From: Butyrivibrio sp.
Lineage (GTDB): Bacteria; Bacillota; Clostridia; Lachnospirales; Lachnospiraceae
Direction: 5' to 3'
NCBI GenBank assembly: GCA_016291375.1
Contig: JAEEXE010000013.1
Span: 1 to 64,000 of the forward strand
DNA length: 64,000 nucleotides
The translations under genes and the position numbers were made by a program. The notes below the pieces were generated by a model. It was not told the DNA's origin, searched no databases, and was given only the letters and a program-made list of their open reading frames with translations. Positions 45,726-55,071 of this stretch are shown here, one piece after another. Each line of letters starts with the position of its first letter. Within the stretch, counting starts at the first letter, position 1.

Positions 45726-46136
45726 ATGTCAATATCAGTAACAGGACGAATTAAAGAAAAAAAGCTAAATAACGATTTGTATAAAAAATATATTTTAGAG
45801 TATCCATTATTTAAAAATATTATGTGTATCGAAGATAATGATTTTAGTTATATCGGAAAAAACTTTGGATATGAAATTAGCTATTTTGAAAAAAAAGCAC
45901 CTTTCAATATTTGGGATTCTGAAATATTAAATCATGAATATGAATACTCTCAAATAATAATATTCGATTTACATAAAGAGATTGATTATATAGAAGCATA
46001 TAAAAGCATTATTGATTTTTTTGTCTTTCTAAATAAAAAAATAGAATGTGAAATATTAGTGACTTCTGACGTGCATAACGATATTTGCTATATCAATCAA
46101 GATATTCAGTGGTCAGAAAGATGGGGGAACAGGTAA
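45726..46136 (+). CDS. Candidate immunity protein for the LXG-like toxin
   Basis: 136 residues, cytoplasmic, rich in Ile, Lys, Asn, Tyr and acidic residues. It starts 8 bases after the toxin stop with AGGAGGAG as ribosome site, the usual place for a cognate immunity gene. The gene is very AT-rich (for example only 10 G/C in bases 45781-45840), markedly unlike neighbours such as valS. I recognise no named family; a small alpha/beta fold is suggested by alternating strands (QIIIFDLHKE, ECEILVTSD) and helices. The immunity role rests on position and size only. Confidence 0.7.
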   Translation: MSISVTGRIKEKKLNNDLYKKYILEYPLFKNIMCIEDNDFSYIGKNFGYEISYFEKKAPFNIWDSEILNHEYEYSQIIIFDLHKEIDYIEAYKSIIDFFVFLNKKIECEILVTSDVHNDICYINQDIQWSERWGNR

Positions 46137-46277
46137 TAAATTGAAAAAATGTTTTGCAAAAATCTGATTTGAAAGTGGAATGGCATTAAGACTGATAGTG
46201 TTTTTATGAAAATGTTTAGTGAAGAAGAATTAAATGAACATCTTACCGGAGCGGAAACTGAAATAAATACCTCACAT
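46137..46277 (+). other. AT-rich tail of the toxin island
   Basis: No supported gene. A 27-codon open frame at 46207-46290 (MKMFSEEELNEH...) has no ribosome site and runs into the valS promoter, so it looks like a remnant or chance frame. The composition matches the immunity gene. Confidence 0.4.
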
Positions 46278-46307
46278 TTGACAAGATAATGTATTTCTTG
46301 TTATTCT
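46278..46307 (+). promoter_or_regulatory. Promoter of the valS T-box transcript
   Basis: TTGACA (46278-46283), 18-base spacer, TATTCT (46302-46307). The predicted start near 46314 falls just before the T-box stem I. Confidence 0.65.
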
Positions 46308-46329
46308 GATAGACGATTATAGTTTTAAA

Positions 46330-46617
46330 GGTTGTGAGAAAGAGGAGTACATATTTTTGCGGTCTAAAGAGAATGCGTCTGCGGTTTATCGCGCTGAGAG
46401 GACGCAGGCTTGCGAGATGTGGAAGGTAGCTTTTGAACCGGACACCCAGAAAGGAAACGGATTATCAGATTTCCAATAAGTGTCCCCGCGTTGTCTGCGT
46501 TATAAGACTAGGCATTGAATGATGCTTATTGAGGCAGAGCGTATGCTCTGTGAATTAAGGTGGTACCACGTTATTAACGTCCTTAGCAACCAACACGGTT
46601 GCTAAGGGCTTTTTTAT
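46330..46617 (+). promoter_or_regulatory. T-box riboswitch leader of valS, valine (GUA) specifier
   Basis: The T-box core GGTGGTACCACG (46559-46570) is exact, preceded by a GCAGAGC...GCTCTGT stem III. At the 5' end, AGTA (46346-46349) and GAA (46422-46424) form the expected loop E motif, followed by G and then GTA (46426-46428), a valine codon in the specifier position. GGTT (46330-46333) can pair with AACC near 46436-46439 to close stem I. Binding of uncharged tRNA-Val would prevent the terminator and raise valS expression. Specifier assignment is by hand. Confidence 0.88.
46579..46616 (+). terminator. T-box terminator hairpin
   Basis: GTCCTTAGCAACC pairs with GGTTGCTAAGGGC around AACAC, followed by TTTTTT. 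It is the off-state structure; the T-box core pairs with its 5' side in the antiterminator. Confidence 0.92.
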
Positions 46618-46637
46618 TATCAGATAAGGAGAAAATT

Positions 46638-49310
46638 ATGAAGAAAGAACTTGCCAAGACCTATGATCCCAAGGGTATTGAGGGTCGCCTCTATTCCAAG
46701 TGGGAAGAAAAGAAATATTTCCATGCTGAGGTGGATAAGAACAAAACACCTTTCACTATCGTAATTCCACCCCCGAATATCACAGGTAAACTCCACATGG
46801 GACATGCCCTTGATAACACCATGCAGGATATTCTTATCCGTTATAAGAGAATGCAGGGATACAATGCACTCTGGCAGCCCGGAACTGACCATGCCAGCAT
46901 TGCTACAGAGGTTAAGATCATCGATGCGCTCAAGGCAGAGGGGATCGATAAGAGAGATCTTGGCAGAGAGAAGTTCCTTGAGAGAGCTTGGCAGTGGAAA
47001 AAAGAGTATGGCGGAACCATCATTTCTCAGCTCAAAAAACTCGGTTCATCATGTGACTGGGACAGAGAGCGCTTCACAATGGATGATGGCTGTAATGAAG
47101 CTGTCAACGAAGTCTTTGTCAAGATGTACAACAAAGGCTACATATATAAAGGAAGCCGTATCGTAAACTGGTGCCCTATCTGCAAGACTTCTATATCAGA
47201 TGCAGAGGTAGAGTACGAGGAGCAGGCAGGACATCTTTGGCATATCAAATATCCTGTGATCGATGTTGATGGCACAGTATCAAAGACAGAGTTCATTGAG
47301 TTTGCAACAACACGTCCCGAGACAATGCTTGGTGATACTGCAGTTGCGGTTAATCCCGATGATGACAGATATAAGAGCTTCAAGGGCAAGAAGGTACTTC
47401 TTCCTATAGTAAACAGAGAGCTTCCTATTGTAGAAGATTCTTATGTTGATATGGAATTTGGTACAGGTGTAGTTAAGATCACACCCGCTCATGATCCTAA
47501 CGACTTTGAAGTTGGTAAGCGTCATAACCTTGAAGTTATCAATATCCTCAACGACGATGCTACGATTAATTCAAACGGTGGCAAGTTCGCCGGCATGGAC
47601 AGATATGCTGCAAGAGAAGCTATTGTAAAAGAGCTTGATGAGATGGGACTTCTTGTTAAGATCGAAGACTATTCTCACAATGTTGGTACACACGATCGTT
47701 GTCACACAACTGTCGAGCCTATGGTTAAGGCACAGTGGTTCGTTAAGATGGATGAGCTCATCAAACCTGCTGTTAAGGCAGTAAAAGAGGGCGAGATCAA
47801 ACTTATTCCTCCGAGAATGGAGAAGACATATTTCAACTGGACAGACAATATCCGTGACTGGTGTATCTCAAGACAGCTCTGGTGGGGCCATAGAATCCCC
47901 GCTTACTACTGTGATGACTGCGGAGAAGTTGTTGTATCAAAAGAGGCTCCTACTGTTTGTCCTAAGTGCGGTAAAAACCACTTTACACAGGATCCCGATA
48001 CTCTTGATACATGGTTTTCATCAGCTCTTTGGCCTTTTGAGACTCTCGGATGGCCGGGTGAGACTGAAGACCTTAAGTACTTCTTCCCTACAGACGTACT
48101 TGTAACCGGATACGATATCATTTTCTTCTGGGTAATCAGAATGATCTTCTCAAGCTATGAGAACATGGGAACCTTCCCGTTCAAGACAGTTCTTTTCCAT
48201 GGTCTTGTAAGAGATTCTCAGGGTAGAAAGATGAGTAAATCACTGGGTAACGGTATCGATCCTCTTGATATTATTGAGAACTACGGTGCTGATGCGTTGA
48301 GGCTCACACTTATTACAGGTAACGCACCCGGTAATGACATGCGTTTCTATAATGAAAGAGTTGAGAACAGCCGTAACTTCGCTAACAAGGTATGGAACGC
48401 TTCAAGATTCATTATGATGAACATGGAAGATGGCGAAAAGAGCGCTATCCATCAGCCTGCTCCTGCAGGTCTTGAGCCTGTTGATAAATGGATATTATCA
48501 AAGCTTAACAACACCATCAAAGAGGTTACTGACAACATGGACCACTTTGAGCTTGGTATCGCTGTTCAGAAGGTTTATGACTTTATCTGGGATGAGTTCT
48601 GCGACTGGTACATTGAGATGGTTAAGCCTCGTCTCTATAACTCAGACAACAAGGAGTCACATAAGGCAGCCCTTTGGACACTTCAGACCGTACTTATAAA
48701 TGCACTTAAACTCCTTCATCCTTATATGCCTTTCATTACAGAAGAAATCTTCTGTACACTTCAGGATGAGGAAGAGTCCATTATGGTTTCAGACTGGCCT
48801 GTATACAAGGATGAGTGGAACTTTGCATCTGATGAAAAGGCTATTGAGACGATCAAGGAAGCAGTAAGAGGAATCCGTAACGTTCGTACACAGATGAACG
48901 TTGCTCCTTCAAGAAAAGCAAAGGTATTTGTTGTAAGTGACAGTGATGAGGTTCTTGATATCTTCTCTACAGGTAAACTTTTCTTCGAGTCACTTGCTTA
49001 TGCTTCAGAGTCTGTATGCCAGAAGAACAAGGATGGTATTGCGGATGACGCTGTTTCCGTAGTTCTTGCGGAAGCGACTGTATATATTCCTTTCTCAGAT
49101 CTTGTTGATATCTCAGCTGAGATTGAGAGACTTACCAAGGAACAGAAGAAGCTTGAAGGCGAGCTTAAGAGATCACAGAACATGCTTAGCAATGAGAAGT
49201 TCCTTTCAAAGGCACCTGCTGAGAAGATTGCTGAGGAAAAAGAAAAGCAGCAGAAATATCAGCAGACTTACGACCAGATAACAGAGAGACTTAGTCAGCT
49301 TCAGAAATAA
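46638..49310 (+). CDS. valS: Valyl-tRNA synthetase
   Basis: Charges tRNA-Val. 890 residues, class I synthetase with [13 protein letters not shown] (HIGH motif), RKMSKSLGN (KMSKS motif), the editing domain with [15 protein letters not shown] sequence ([17 protein letters not shown]), zinc-type cysteines in YYCDDCGE and CPKCGKN, an anticodon-binding domain, and the C-terminal coiled-coil arm that contacts tRNA. The start at 46638 follows TAAGGAG directly after the T-box terminator; the frame extends upstream into the terminator without meaning. folC follows 5 bases after the stop. Confidence 0.98.
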   Translation: MKKELAKTYDPKGIEGRLYSKWEEKKYFHAEVDKNKTPFTIVIPPPNITGKLHMGHALDNTMQDILIRYKRMQGYNALWQPGTDHASIATEVKIIDALKAEGIDKRDLGREKFLERAWQWKKEYGGTIISQLKKLGSSCDWDRERFTMDDGCNEAVNEVFVKMYNKGYIYKGSRIVNWCPICKTSISDAEVEYEEQAGHLWHIKYPVIDVDGTVSKTEFIEFATTRPETMLGDTAVAVNPDDDRYKSFKGKKVLLPIVNRELPIVEDSYVDMEFGTGVVKITPAHDPNDFEVGKRHNLEVINILNDDATINSNGGKFAGMDRYAAREAIVKELDEMGLLVKIEDYSHNVGTHDRCHTTVEPMVKAQWFVKMDELIKPAVKAVKEGEIKLIPPRMEKTYFNWTDNIRDWCISRQLWWGHRIPAYYCDDCGEVVVSKEAPTVCPKCGKNHFTQDPDTLDTWFSSALWPFETLGWPGETEDLKYFFPTDVLVTGYDIIFFWVIRMIFSSYENMGTFPFKTVLFHGLVRDSQGRKMSKSLGNGIDPLDIIENYGADALRLTLITGNAPGNDMRFYNERVENSRNFANKVWNASRFIMMNMEDGEKSAIHQPAPAGLEPVDKWILSKLNNTIKEVTDNMDHFELGIAVQKVYDFIWDEFCDWYIEMVKPRLYNSDNKESHKAALWTLQTVLINALKLLHPYMPFITEEIFCTLQDEEESIMVSDWPVYKDEWNFASDEKAIETIKEAVRGIRNVRTQMNVAPSRKAKVFVVSDSDEVLDIFSTGKLFFESLAYASESVCQKNKDGIADDAVSVVLAEATVYIPFSDLVDISAEIERLTKEQKKLEGELKRSQNMLSNEKFLSKAPAEKIAEEKEKQQKYQQTYDQITERLSQLQK

Positions 49311-49315
49311 TTATT

Positions 49316-50695
49316 ATGAGAAATGAACTATTAAAAGGAGCGGCTGATTTTATCAGTCGCTCCGATAAAGGCGAAAAGATTTCCGTGGCGGAGTGTGAGG
49401 CGTATCTCAACAGCATTCCAAGCTTCACGGATAAACATACAATGCAGGATACGGTGGCCTTTCTTGAGTTTTTGGGTAATCCCGACCGCAATATGAATAT
49501 CATCCATGTTGCAGGGACCAACGGAAAAGGCTCTGTGTGCAGCTACCTTTCTTCCATACTGCTAAAGGCAGGTTACAGCGTGGGAATGTTTACATCCCCG
49601 CATCTGGTTAAGATCAATGAGCGCTTTTGCATAGATGGCAAGATGATATCCGACGGAGTATTTGCTGAAGTTTTCATCGAGACATTAAAGCGCGTTGTGG
49701 AATATGACAAAAACGAGTATTTTCCTACATATTTTGAGCTTTTGTTCTTTATTTCCATGATTTTATATGATGTATATCCTGTTGATTATCTTATCCTTGA
49801 GACAGGACTTGGCGGCCGCCTTGATGCCACCAATTCAGTAGCTAATCCGCTTTTAACGGTAATCACGGAGATAGGCTACGATCACATGCAGTATCTTGGC
49901 AATACCATTTCGGAGATTGCGGGAGAGAAGGCAGGAATCATCAAGCCCTGGGTACCCGTAGTGTTTTTTGACAAGCAAAAAGAAAGTACTGAGGTTATCA
50001 AAAAGAGAGCCTTGGAACTGGATTCCAGAGCTATAGTTGTAGAACAGAAGAACATATATGACGTTACTAGCGTTTCGGAGGATGATGGGAACAAATACAT
50101 TGCTTTTTCGTATATTTCCTTATATGATAAATATGTTGATTTAAAGCTTAACACCGAAGCGAGATATCAAGCAGAAAATGCCTCAGTTGCCGTCACGGCC
50201 GCAGAGATCCTTAGAAACGAAGGAGCGAATATTTCTGAACTTGATATCAGAGAGGGACTGATCAGTGCCAAGTGGGAAGCACGAATGGAACAGATTCGTC
50301 CCGGAATATATGTAGATGGTGCCCACAATGTGGACGGAATCACTGCTTTTATTGACAGTGCTGCGCATATTCCATCGGAGGGCCGCAAGATTCTTTTGTT
50401 TGGCATCGTTGGAGATAAGCAGTACAAGGAGATCATAAACAAACTGCTACTTTGCGGTGAGTTTGATTCAATATTTGTTGCTGTTCTTGAGACAGGCAGG
50501 TCTGTATCTGTGTCGGATCTTAAGAGCGCATTTGAAGAATGTAAGGATGAACACGGTATTATAGGGCTTCCCATCAAGTATTACACCAATGTCAGGGATG
50601 CCATCACAGATATTATTACCGTGAGAAAGTCCGGAGATACCGTCTTTGCGGCAGGATCTCTTTATCTTGCGGGACAGATTAAGTCCATGATGTGA
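49316..50695 (+). CDS. folC: Bifunctional folylpolyglutamate synthase / dihydrofolate synthase
   Basis: Adds glutamate to dihydropteroate and to folates. Mur ligase-type fold: NIIHVAGTNGKGSVCSYL is the ATP loop, followed by FTSPHLVKINERF, LILETGLGGRLDATNSV, EIGYDHMQYLGNT and, in the C-terminal domain, IYVDGAHNVDG. Length of 459 residues is slightly long because about 23 residues precede the family-typical opening EAYLNSIPSF. The start is uncertain: ATG 49316 lies 5 bases after the valS stop without a ribosome site, and a hairpin at 49337-49363 falls in the extra N-terminal part; GTG 49385 is an alternative. Confidence 0.92.
   Translation: MRNELLKGAADFISRSDKGEKISVAECEAYLNSIPSFTDKHTMQDTVAFLEFLGNPDRNMNIIHVAGTNGKGSVCSYLSSILLKAGYSVGMFTSPHLVKINERFCIDGKMISDGVFAEVFIETLKRVVEYDKNEYFPTYFELLFFISMILYDVYPVDYLILETGLGGRLDATNSVANPLLTVITEIGYDHMQYLGNTISEIAGEKAGIIKPWVPVVFFDKQKESTEVIKKRALELDSRAIVVEQKNIYDVTSVSEDDGNKYIAFSYISLYDKYVDLKLNTEARYQAENASVAVTAAEILRNEGANISELDIREGLISAKWEARMEQIRPGIYVDGAHNVDGITAFIDSAAHIPSEGRKILLFGIVGDKQYKEIINKLLLCGEFDSIFVAVLETGRSVSVSDLKSAFEECKDEHGIIGLPIKYYTNVRDAITDIITVRKSGDTVFAAGSLYLAGQIKSMM
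49337..49363. repeat. Short inverted repeat at the start of folC
   Basis: GGAGCGGCTGAT and ATCAGTCGCTCC form a 12-base stem with a TTT loop (one G-T pair). On the minus strand it is followed by TTTT, so it could stop antisense transcripts. It lies in the first 16 codons of the longest folC frame. Confidence 0.45.
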
Positions 50696-50754
50696 GCAGA
50701 GCACTTGGCTTGGAATACTTAGCCGTGTGCGAGTTTTGATAGAAGAGGAAAGAA

Positions 50755-50919
50755 ATGCTTAATTTTGAAGAGGAACTAAAAAAATTCAAACCCAGCCTCG
50801 AAATAGAGGATGCAGAGGATATTATTTACAACAGAGACCTTGATGATATGTCGGATGTTATAGTAGGGCTTCTCAAGGACGCCAAGGCAGAAGCGGATTC
50901 CGGAAAGAGGAGCAGATAA
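50755..50919 (+). CDS. 54-residue conserved-looking acidic protein
   Basis: A short frame opening MLNFEEELKKFKPSLEIEDA and ending in a charged tail (GKRSR). GAAGAGGAAAG precedes the ATG and its TAA overlaps the ATG of the TPR gene (TAATG), which supports real, coupled translation. It contains two helical segments, the second being MSDVIVGLLKDAKAEA. No domain is recognised. It is likely a small partner of the TPR membrane protein that follows. Confidence 0.65.
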   Translation: MLNFEEELKKFKPSLEIEDAEDIIYNRDLDDMSDVIVGLLKDAKAEADSGKRSR

Positions 50920-52283
50920 TGGCAGTCAGCATATACAAAAAGCTCGTGAGCTTATCCAATGTCTTTTACAATGAAGGACTTGAAAAAGCCACTGTCAGAG
51001 ATCTGACGGGAGCGATTGAGTCCCTTCATCAGAGCCTTAAGCTTGATAAGAACAACATAAACGCACGTAATCTCCTTGGACTCATTTATTATGAAACCGG
51101 GGAAGTTGTTGCTGCGCTCTCCGAGTGGGTTATCAGTAAGAATTTAAGACCTGATGACAATATAGCGGATGAGTACATGGACATGGTCAGAAACAGCCCA
51201 TCCAAGCTCGAGGACATTAATCAGACGATTAAGAAATTTAATATAGCACTTAACTACTGCCATCAGGAAAGCTTTGATCTAGCCGTGATCCAGCTCAAGA
51301 AAGTTCTTTCGCTCAATCCCGGTTTTATTAAGGCACATCTTCTTTTGGCACTTTTGTATTTGAAGGCAGGCAATTGGGACAGAGCCAAAGTTGAGGTCAA
51401 GAAAGTCCTTAAACTTGATACTGGTAATACTCTTGCAAAGCGCTATCTCAAGGAGGCTGACAGTATGCTTCTTCCCGGAGAGAGCGGTAAGCTTGTATCC
51501 GATATCGCGGCGGGTTCCAACGATGAAGTTATCAGATATAATAGCGGTAATGAGATGATAATCCAGCCTCTTAAGAAATCCGCTCTTACCCGAACAGGAT
51601 CTATTTGGGGCATTGTCCTTGGAATAGTTCTTGGAATCGCAGCGTCATGTTTCCTGATATTACCTCAGAGAATAGAGAGCGTTACAGCAGGTAATAAAGA
51701 TATGATAGAGCGTATCAGTGAGGAATCTGATGCTAAGTCCGCACAGATCGGTGAATTTGAGCAGAAGATGGCTACAATGGATAAGCAGATCAAGGACCTT
51801 CAGGAGCAGGTTGCAAGCTATGAGGGTGTTGATTCAACATCTGCTTCCATGAACGCACTTATGAAGGCTGTGGACTGCTATGAAAATGATTCTTCCGATA
51901 TAGAAGGAATAGCGGACGCTCTTAAGAATGTGGATCTTAATGTTATTAAGGACAGTGTTTCTCCGGAATTCACTGCTCTTTACGATACACTGATGTCTAA
52001 AGTCGGTTCACAGCTTGCGACATCATATTACAACACGGGATATGACGCTTATAAGGCAAAAAAGTATGATGAAGCCATTGCCAATCTTTCAAAGGCATAT
52101 CAGTATGACAATACCAACGTCAATACTCTTTACAATCTGGCTAATGCATACTATGGTAACGGGGATATTGATAAGGCCAAGGAGGCTTACGACGCAGTTG
52201 TAACGGAGTTTCCCAATACTCAAAGTGCGACAGCGGCGCAGACCAAACTCGCCGAGATCAATAATTCCGGCAATGATCAATAG
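50919..52283 (+). CDS. TPR membrane protein with coiled coil
   Basis: 454 residues. N-terminal tetratricopeptide repeats to about residue 190 (NNINARNLLGLIYYETGEV, FIKAHLLLALLYLKAGNWDRAK), one membrane helix near 228-248 (WGIVLGIVLGIAASCFLIL), a coiled coil near 255-305 (EEFEQKM-type heptads in IGEFEQKMATMDKQIKDLQ), and C-terminal TPRs (YNTGYDAYKAKKYDEAIANL, NTLYNLANAYYGNGDIDKAK). TPRs therefore lie on both sides of the membrane. It is probably a scaffold for the O-acylation genes that follow. It starts within the stop of the 54-residue gene. Confidence 0.85.
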   Translation: MAVSIYKKLVSLSNVFYNEGLEKATVRDLTGAIESLHQSLKLDKNNINARNLLGLIYYETGEVVAALSEWVISKNLRPDDNIADEYMDMVRNSPSKLEDINQTIKKFNIALNYCHQESFDLAVIQLKKVLSLNPGFIKAHLLLALLYLKAGNWDRAKVEVKKVLKLDTGNTLAKRYLKEADSMLLPGESGKLVSDIAAGSNDEVIRYNSGNEMIIQPLKKSALTRTGSIWGIVLGIVLGIAASCFLILPQRIESVTAGNKDMIERISEESDAKSAQIGEFEQKMATMDKQIKDLQEQVASYEGVDSTSASMNALMKAVDCYENDSSDIEGIADALKNVDLNVIKDSVSPEFTALYDTLMSKVGSQLATSYYNTGYDAYKAKKYDEAIANLSKAYQYDNTNVNTLYNLANAYYGNGDIDKAKEAYDAVVTEFPNTQSATAAQTKLAEINNSGNDQ

Positions 52284-52297
52284 GAATAAATGGGGAA

Positions 52298-53671
52298 ATG
52301 ATAAACTTTTCAGATTTAACTTTTATATTCAGGTTTTTACCTGTGTTTGTTATAGCATTTTATCTTACTCCCGCCTCATACAGAAAATGGACCCTTTTGG
52401 TAGGTAGTTTGTTTTTCTATGGAGTGGGAGATATAAGGATGCTTCCGGTACTTGTGGGAGCAGTTATTGTCAACTATCTTTTTTCAAGAGCAATCAGAGG
52501 TGCAGATAAAAAGAAGCTTCTTCTGGCTTTTGTAGTCTGTATTGATGCATTGATGCTTGTGGAGTTCAAGATACTCGGACAGGTTGTTGACAATTCTCTT
52601 ATGCCTCTCGGAGTCAGCTTCTTTGTATTTAAGATGATCTCCTTTCAGGCAGATACCTACATGGATAAGATAAAAGAAGAACCTACATTTGCGGATGTTG
52701 CAGCTTATTTTTGCATGTTTCCGCAGATTGTTTCCGGACCCATTATGCGCTTTTCGGGTTATGAAGACAATGATGTGATGGGAAAGGATGTAGGTAAGAC
52801 CGAGCTTAAGGAAATTCTCTCTAACATTGAGGATGGACTTAGGTTTTTTGTGCTTGGTCTTTTCTTTAAAGTAATGATCGCAGATCATCTGGCAATGTTG
52901 TGGAATGATATAGGAACTATCGGATACGAGAGCTTGTCAACGCCCCTTGCCTGGATAGGAGCTGCTACTTATTCCATGCAGTTGTATTATGATTTCTGGG
53001 GCTATTCTCTTATGGCTGCGGGAATCGGTGTAATGCTTGGATTTCCTTTTGTGGTCAACTTTGATCAGCCCTATGCAGCAAAGAGCGTATCTGATTTTTA
53101 CAGAAGATGGCACGCAACTTTGGGATCCTGGTTTAGAGATTATATATATATTCCTCTTGGAGGCAGTAAGGTCAAGGCTCCCAGGATTGTCCTTAATCTC
53201 CTTGTAGTATGGCTTATTACAGGATTTTGGCACGGAATAACTTTAAATTATATTCTCTGGGGACTCATACTTTTTGTTATTATAGTAAGTGAGAGATTCA
53301 TTGTTTTTAAGCTTCTGCCTAAGTGGCTTGGCACGATAGTGGGTAAATTCCATGTATTTGTGCTTATTCCGCTTACCTGGGTGATATTTGCAATCCCGGG
53401 TATGAGCATGCTTGGGGATTATTTTTCAAGATTATTCCCTTTCTTTGGAGAGGCGGTAGCAGTCAATAACAATGACTACATCAAGAATCTCGGAATATAC
53501 GGAGCGTTTCTTGCTATGGGACTTATCCTGTTGATTCCGGGAATCTACCAATTATTTGAAAGGAACAGGAAGAAGCCCGTGGTTACGATTATTTTGCTGA
53601 TCGTGTTCTGGATATGTGTATACAGCTTGTCCAATTCCGCAGGCAATCCATTTATGTATTTTAAGTTTTAA
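52298..53671 (+). CDS. MBOAT family O-acyltransferase (AlgI/DltB/PatA-like)
   Basis: 457 residues, about ten membrane helices. The MBOAT hallmarks are SDFYRRWHATLGSWFRDYIYIPLGG and VWLITGFWHGITLNYILWG, the latter holding the invariant histidine. Such proteins pass acyl (usually acetyl) groups across the membrane to extracellular polysaccharides, teichoic acid or peptidoglycan, working with a membrane-anchored SGNH protein, here encoded next. GGGGAA lies before the ATG, 14 bases after the TPR gene. The polymer being modified is unknown. Confidence 0.92.
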   Translation: MINFSDLTFIFRFLPVFVIAFYLTPASYRKWTLLVGSLFFYGVGDIRMLPVLVGAVIVNYLFSRAIRGADKKKLLLAFVVCIDALMLVEFKILGQVVDNSLMPLGVSFFVFKMISFQADTYMDKIKEEPTFADVAAYFCMFPQIVSGPIMRFSGYEDNDVMGKDVGKTELKEILSNIEDGLRFFVLGLFFKVMIADHLAMLWNDIGTIGYESLSTPLAWIGAATYSMQLYYDFWGYSLMAAGIGVMLGFPFVVNFDQPYAAKSVSDFYRRWHATLGSWFRDYIYIPLGGSKVKAPRIVLNLLVVWLITGFWHGITLNYILWGLILFVIIVSERFIVFKLLPKWLGTIVGKFHVFVLIPLTWVIFAIPGMSMLGDYFSRLFPFFGEAVAVNNNDYIKNLGIYGAFLAMGLILLIPGIYQLFERNRKKPVVTIILLIVFWICVYSLSNSAGNPFMYFKF

Positions 53672-53685
53672 GGAAAGAGTAGAAA

Positions 53686-54741
53686 ATGAAACTGTTAAAG
53701 AATTGTCCGTTGTTGGTTGCGACAGCGGTGGTTTCAATAATTTTATCATGTGTGACTTTTGTCTTTAGAGACAGTATTTACAGCGATTACACGGTAGACT
53801 ATGATTCTGCCAAGGCACCGCTTTTTTCTGTTATGATGAAGGGAATGGCTGATGGGGTATATCCATGGAACGGCGTTGCCGACATCAGAACTATTGATGA
53901 GAAATATGTATCAGGTAAAGATAACGAGAGTTTACAGGATGTTCAAGCTGATAACGGAATAGTTGAGGGGGAGACAGAAACAGATAATAATGCAGCACAG
54001 CAGAGTGATATTCCGGTTGTAAGTTCGTCAGAAGATCAGGATATATCAGAAGAGGCGGATGTTTCAGGAAATGATATTTCCGGTAACTCGGAAGAGGGAA
54101 CTGAAGAGGGAACGGAAGAGGAGACGGAAACCTATGAGTTCTGTGAAGTTACTGATGATTATTTCGAGGACGCCCTTTTTATCGGAGATTCCAGAACTGT
54201 AGGATTATCTGAATATGTAGAGGCGCTTGATTCAAGAGCTACCTTCTATGCCAAGGTTTCTCTGACCATATATACTGTTATGGATAAGCCCTTCCTTAAG
54301 ATTGAGGGCAGTAAGACCAAGAAGACTGTAGAAGAGGCGCTTTCTGAGAATAGCTTCTCCAAGATTTATATAATGCTTGGCCTCAATGAGATGGGTACAG
54401 GTAACGTTGATACTTTCTATGCCAAGTATGCAGAAGTTATAAGCAGGATCAGAGAGCTGCAACCCGATGCGATAATCTACATCCAGGGAATAATGCACGT
54501 TACGGCTGATAAGAGTGATAAGGATAAGTATTTTAATAATACAAATATAAATGAGAGAAATGCAGCTATCGCAACCCTTGCAAACAATCAGGATATCTTT
54601 TATCTGGATATGAATGAAGCGGTTGATGATGAGAACGGAAACCTTCTCAAAGAACTGTCTTTTGATGATGTTCATCTTCGTGCATCATCCTATGAAAGAT
54701 GGCATCAATATCTTTTGCAACATGCGATTGTAAAAGAATGA
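53686..54741 (+). CDS. Membrane-anchored SGNH/GDSL hydrolase-type acyltransferase partner
   Basis: 351 residues: an N-terminal membrane anchor (VATAVVSIILSCVTFVF), an acidic low-complexity stalk with Gly-Thr-Glu repeats near residues 110-150, then an SGNH domain with the nucleophile motif LFIGDSRTVGL, the conserved LGLNEMG block and DDVHL carrying the catalytic Asp-His. With the MBOAT protein 14 bases upstream it forms the usual two-part O-acetylation machine: the SGNH domain transfers the acetyl group on the outside. The alternative is a free extracellular esterase. Confidence 0.88.
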   Translation: MKLLKNCPLLVATAVVSIILSCVTFVFRDSIYSDYTVDYDSAKAPLFSVMMKGMADGVYPWNGVADIRTIDEKYVSGKDNESLQDVQADNGIVEGETETDNNAAQQSDIPVVSSSEDQDISEEADVSGNDISGNSEEGTEEGTEEETETYEFCEVTDDYFEDALFIGDSRTVGLSEYVEALDSRATFYAKVSLTIYTVMDKPFLKIEGSKTKKTVEEALSENSFSKIYIMLGLNEMGTGNVDTFYAKYAEVISRIRELQPDAIIYIQGIMHVTADKSDKDKYFNNTNINERNAAIATLANNQDIFYLDMNEAVDDENGNLLKELSFDDVHLRASSYERWHQYLLQHAIVKE

Positions 54742-54755
54742 TGGAGAGTGATAAA

Positions 54756-54995
54756 ATGGCAAGAGAGATGACTTTTAAGATGGAGAGGCCGGGACTTCTC
54801 AAAGAGGGAGATCATGTTACGGTTACAGAGGGAGTACTTCCAAGTAACTATTACTATACGATAGATCCGTCTCTTGCGATGTCCGGTAATTTCCCTTTTC
54901 GTGAGCGTATGCTTGAGAGGGAAGGCGTTGTGACCAAGGTTGAAGAGAACGCCAGAGGCTTCTACGTGACTGCCGTATTTGGTCAAGATGCTTGA
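54756..54995 (+). CDS. Small conserved protein of unknown function
   Basis: 79 residues, basic/acidic mixed, no signal or membrane segment. Strand-rich C-terminal half (EGVVTKVEENARGFYVTAVF) preceded by a GDHVTVTEG turn suggests a small beta-barrel resembling KOW/SH3-type folds, but I cannot name a family. GGAGAG lies 7 bases before ATG 54756; the frame is open back to 54699 inside the preceding gene without a ribosome site. A hairpin (TATTGCC near 54999, GGCAATA near 55029) follows the stop. Confidence 0.65.
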   Translation: MAREMTFKMERPGLLKEGDHVTVTEGVLPSNYYYTIDPSLAMSGNFPFRERMLEREGVVTKVEENARGFYVTAVFGQDA

Positions 54996-55071
54996 TTATT
55001 GCCCGCAAAGCTTGTGCTGATCAAGTGGCAATAATAGACATATATTATATGATTTACAGGAGGATGCATAC

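Noticed and set aside
46207-46290. Small open frame of 27 codons (MKMFSEEELNEH...) after the immunity gene
   Set aside because: No ribosome site, and its end overlaps the valS promoter; more likely a remnant or chance frame.
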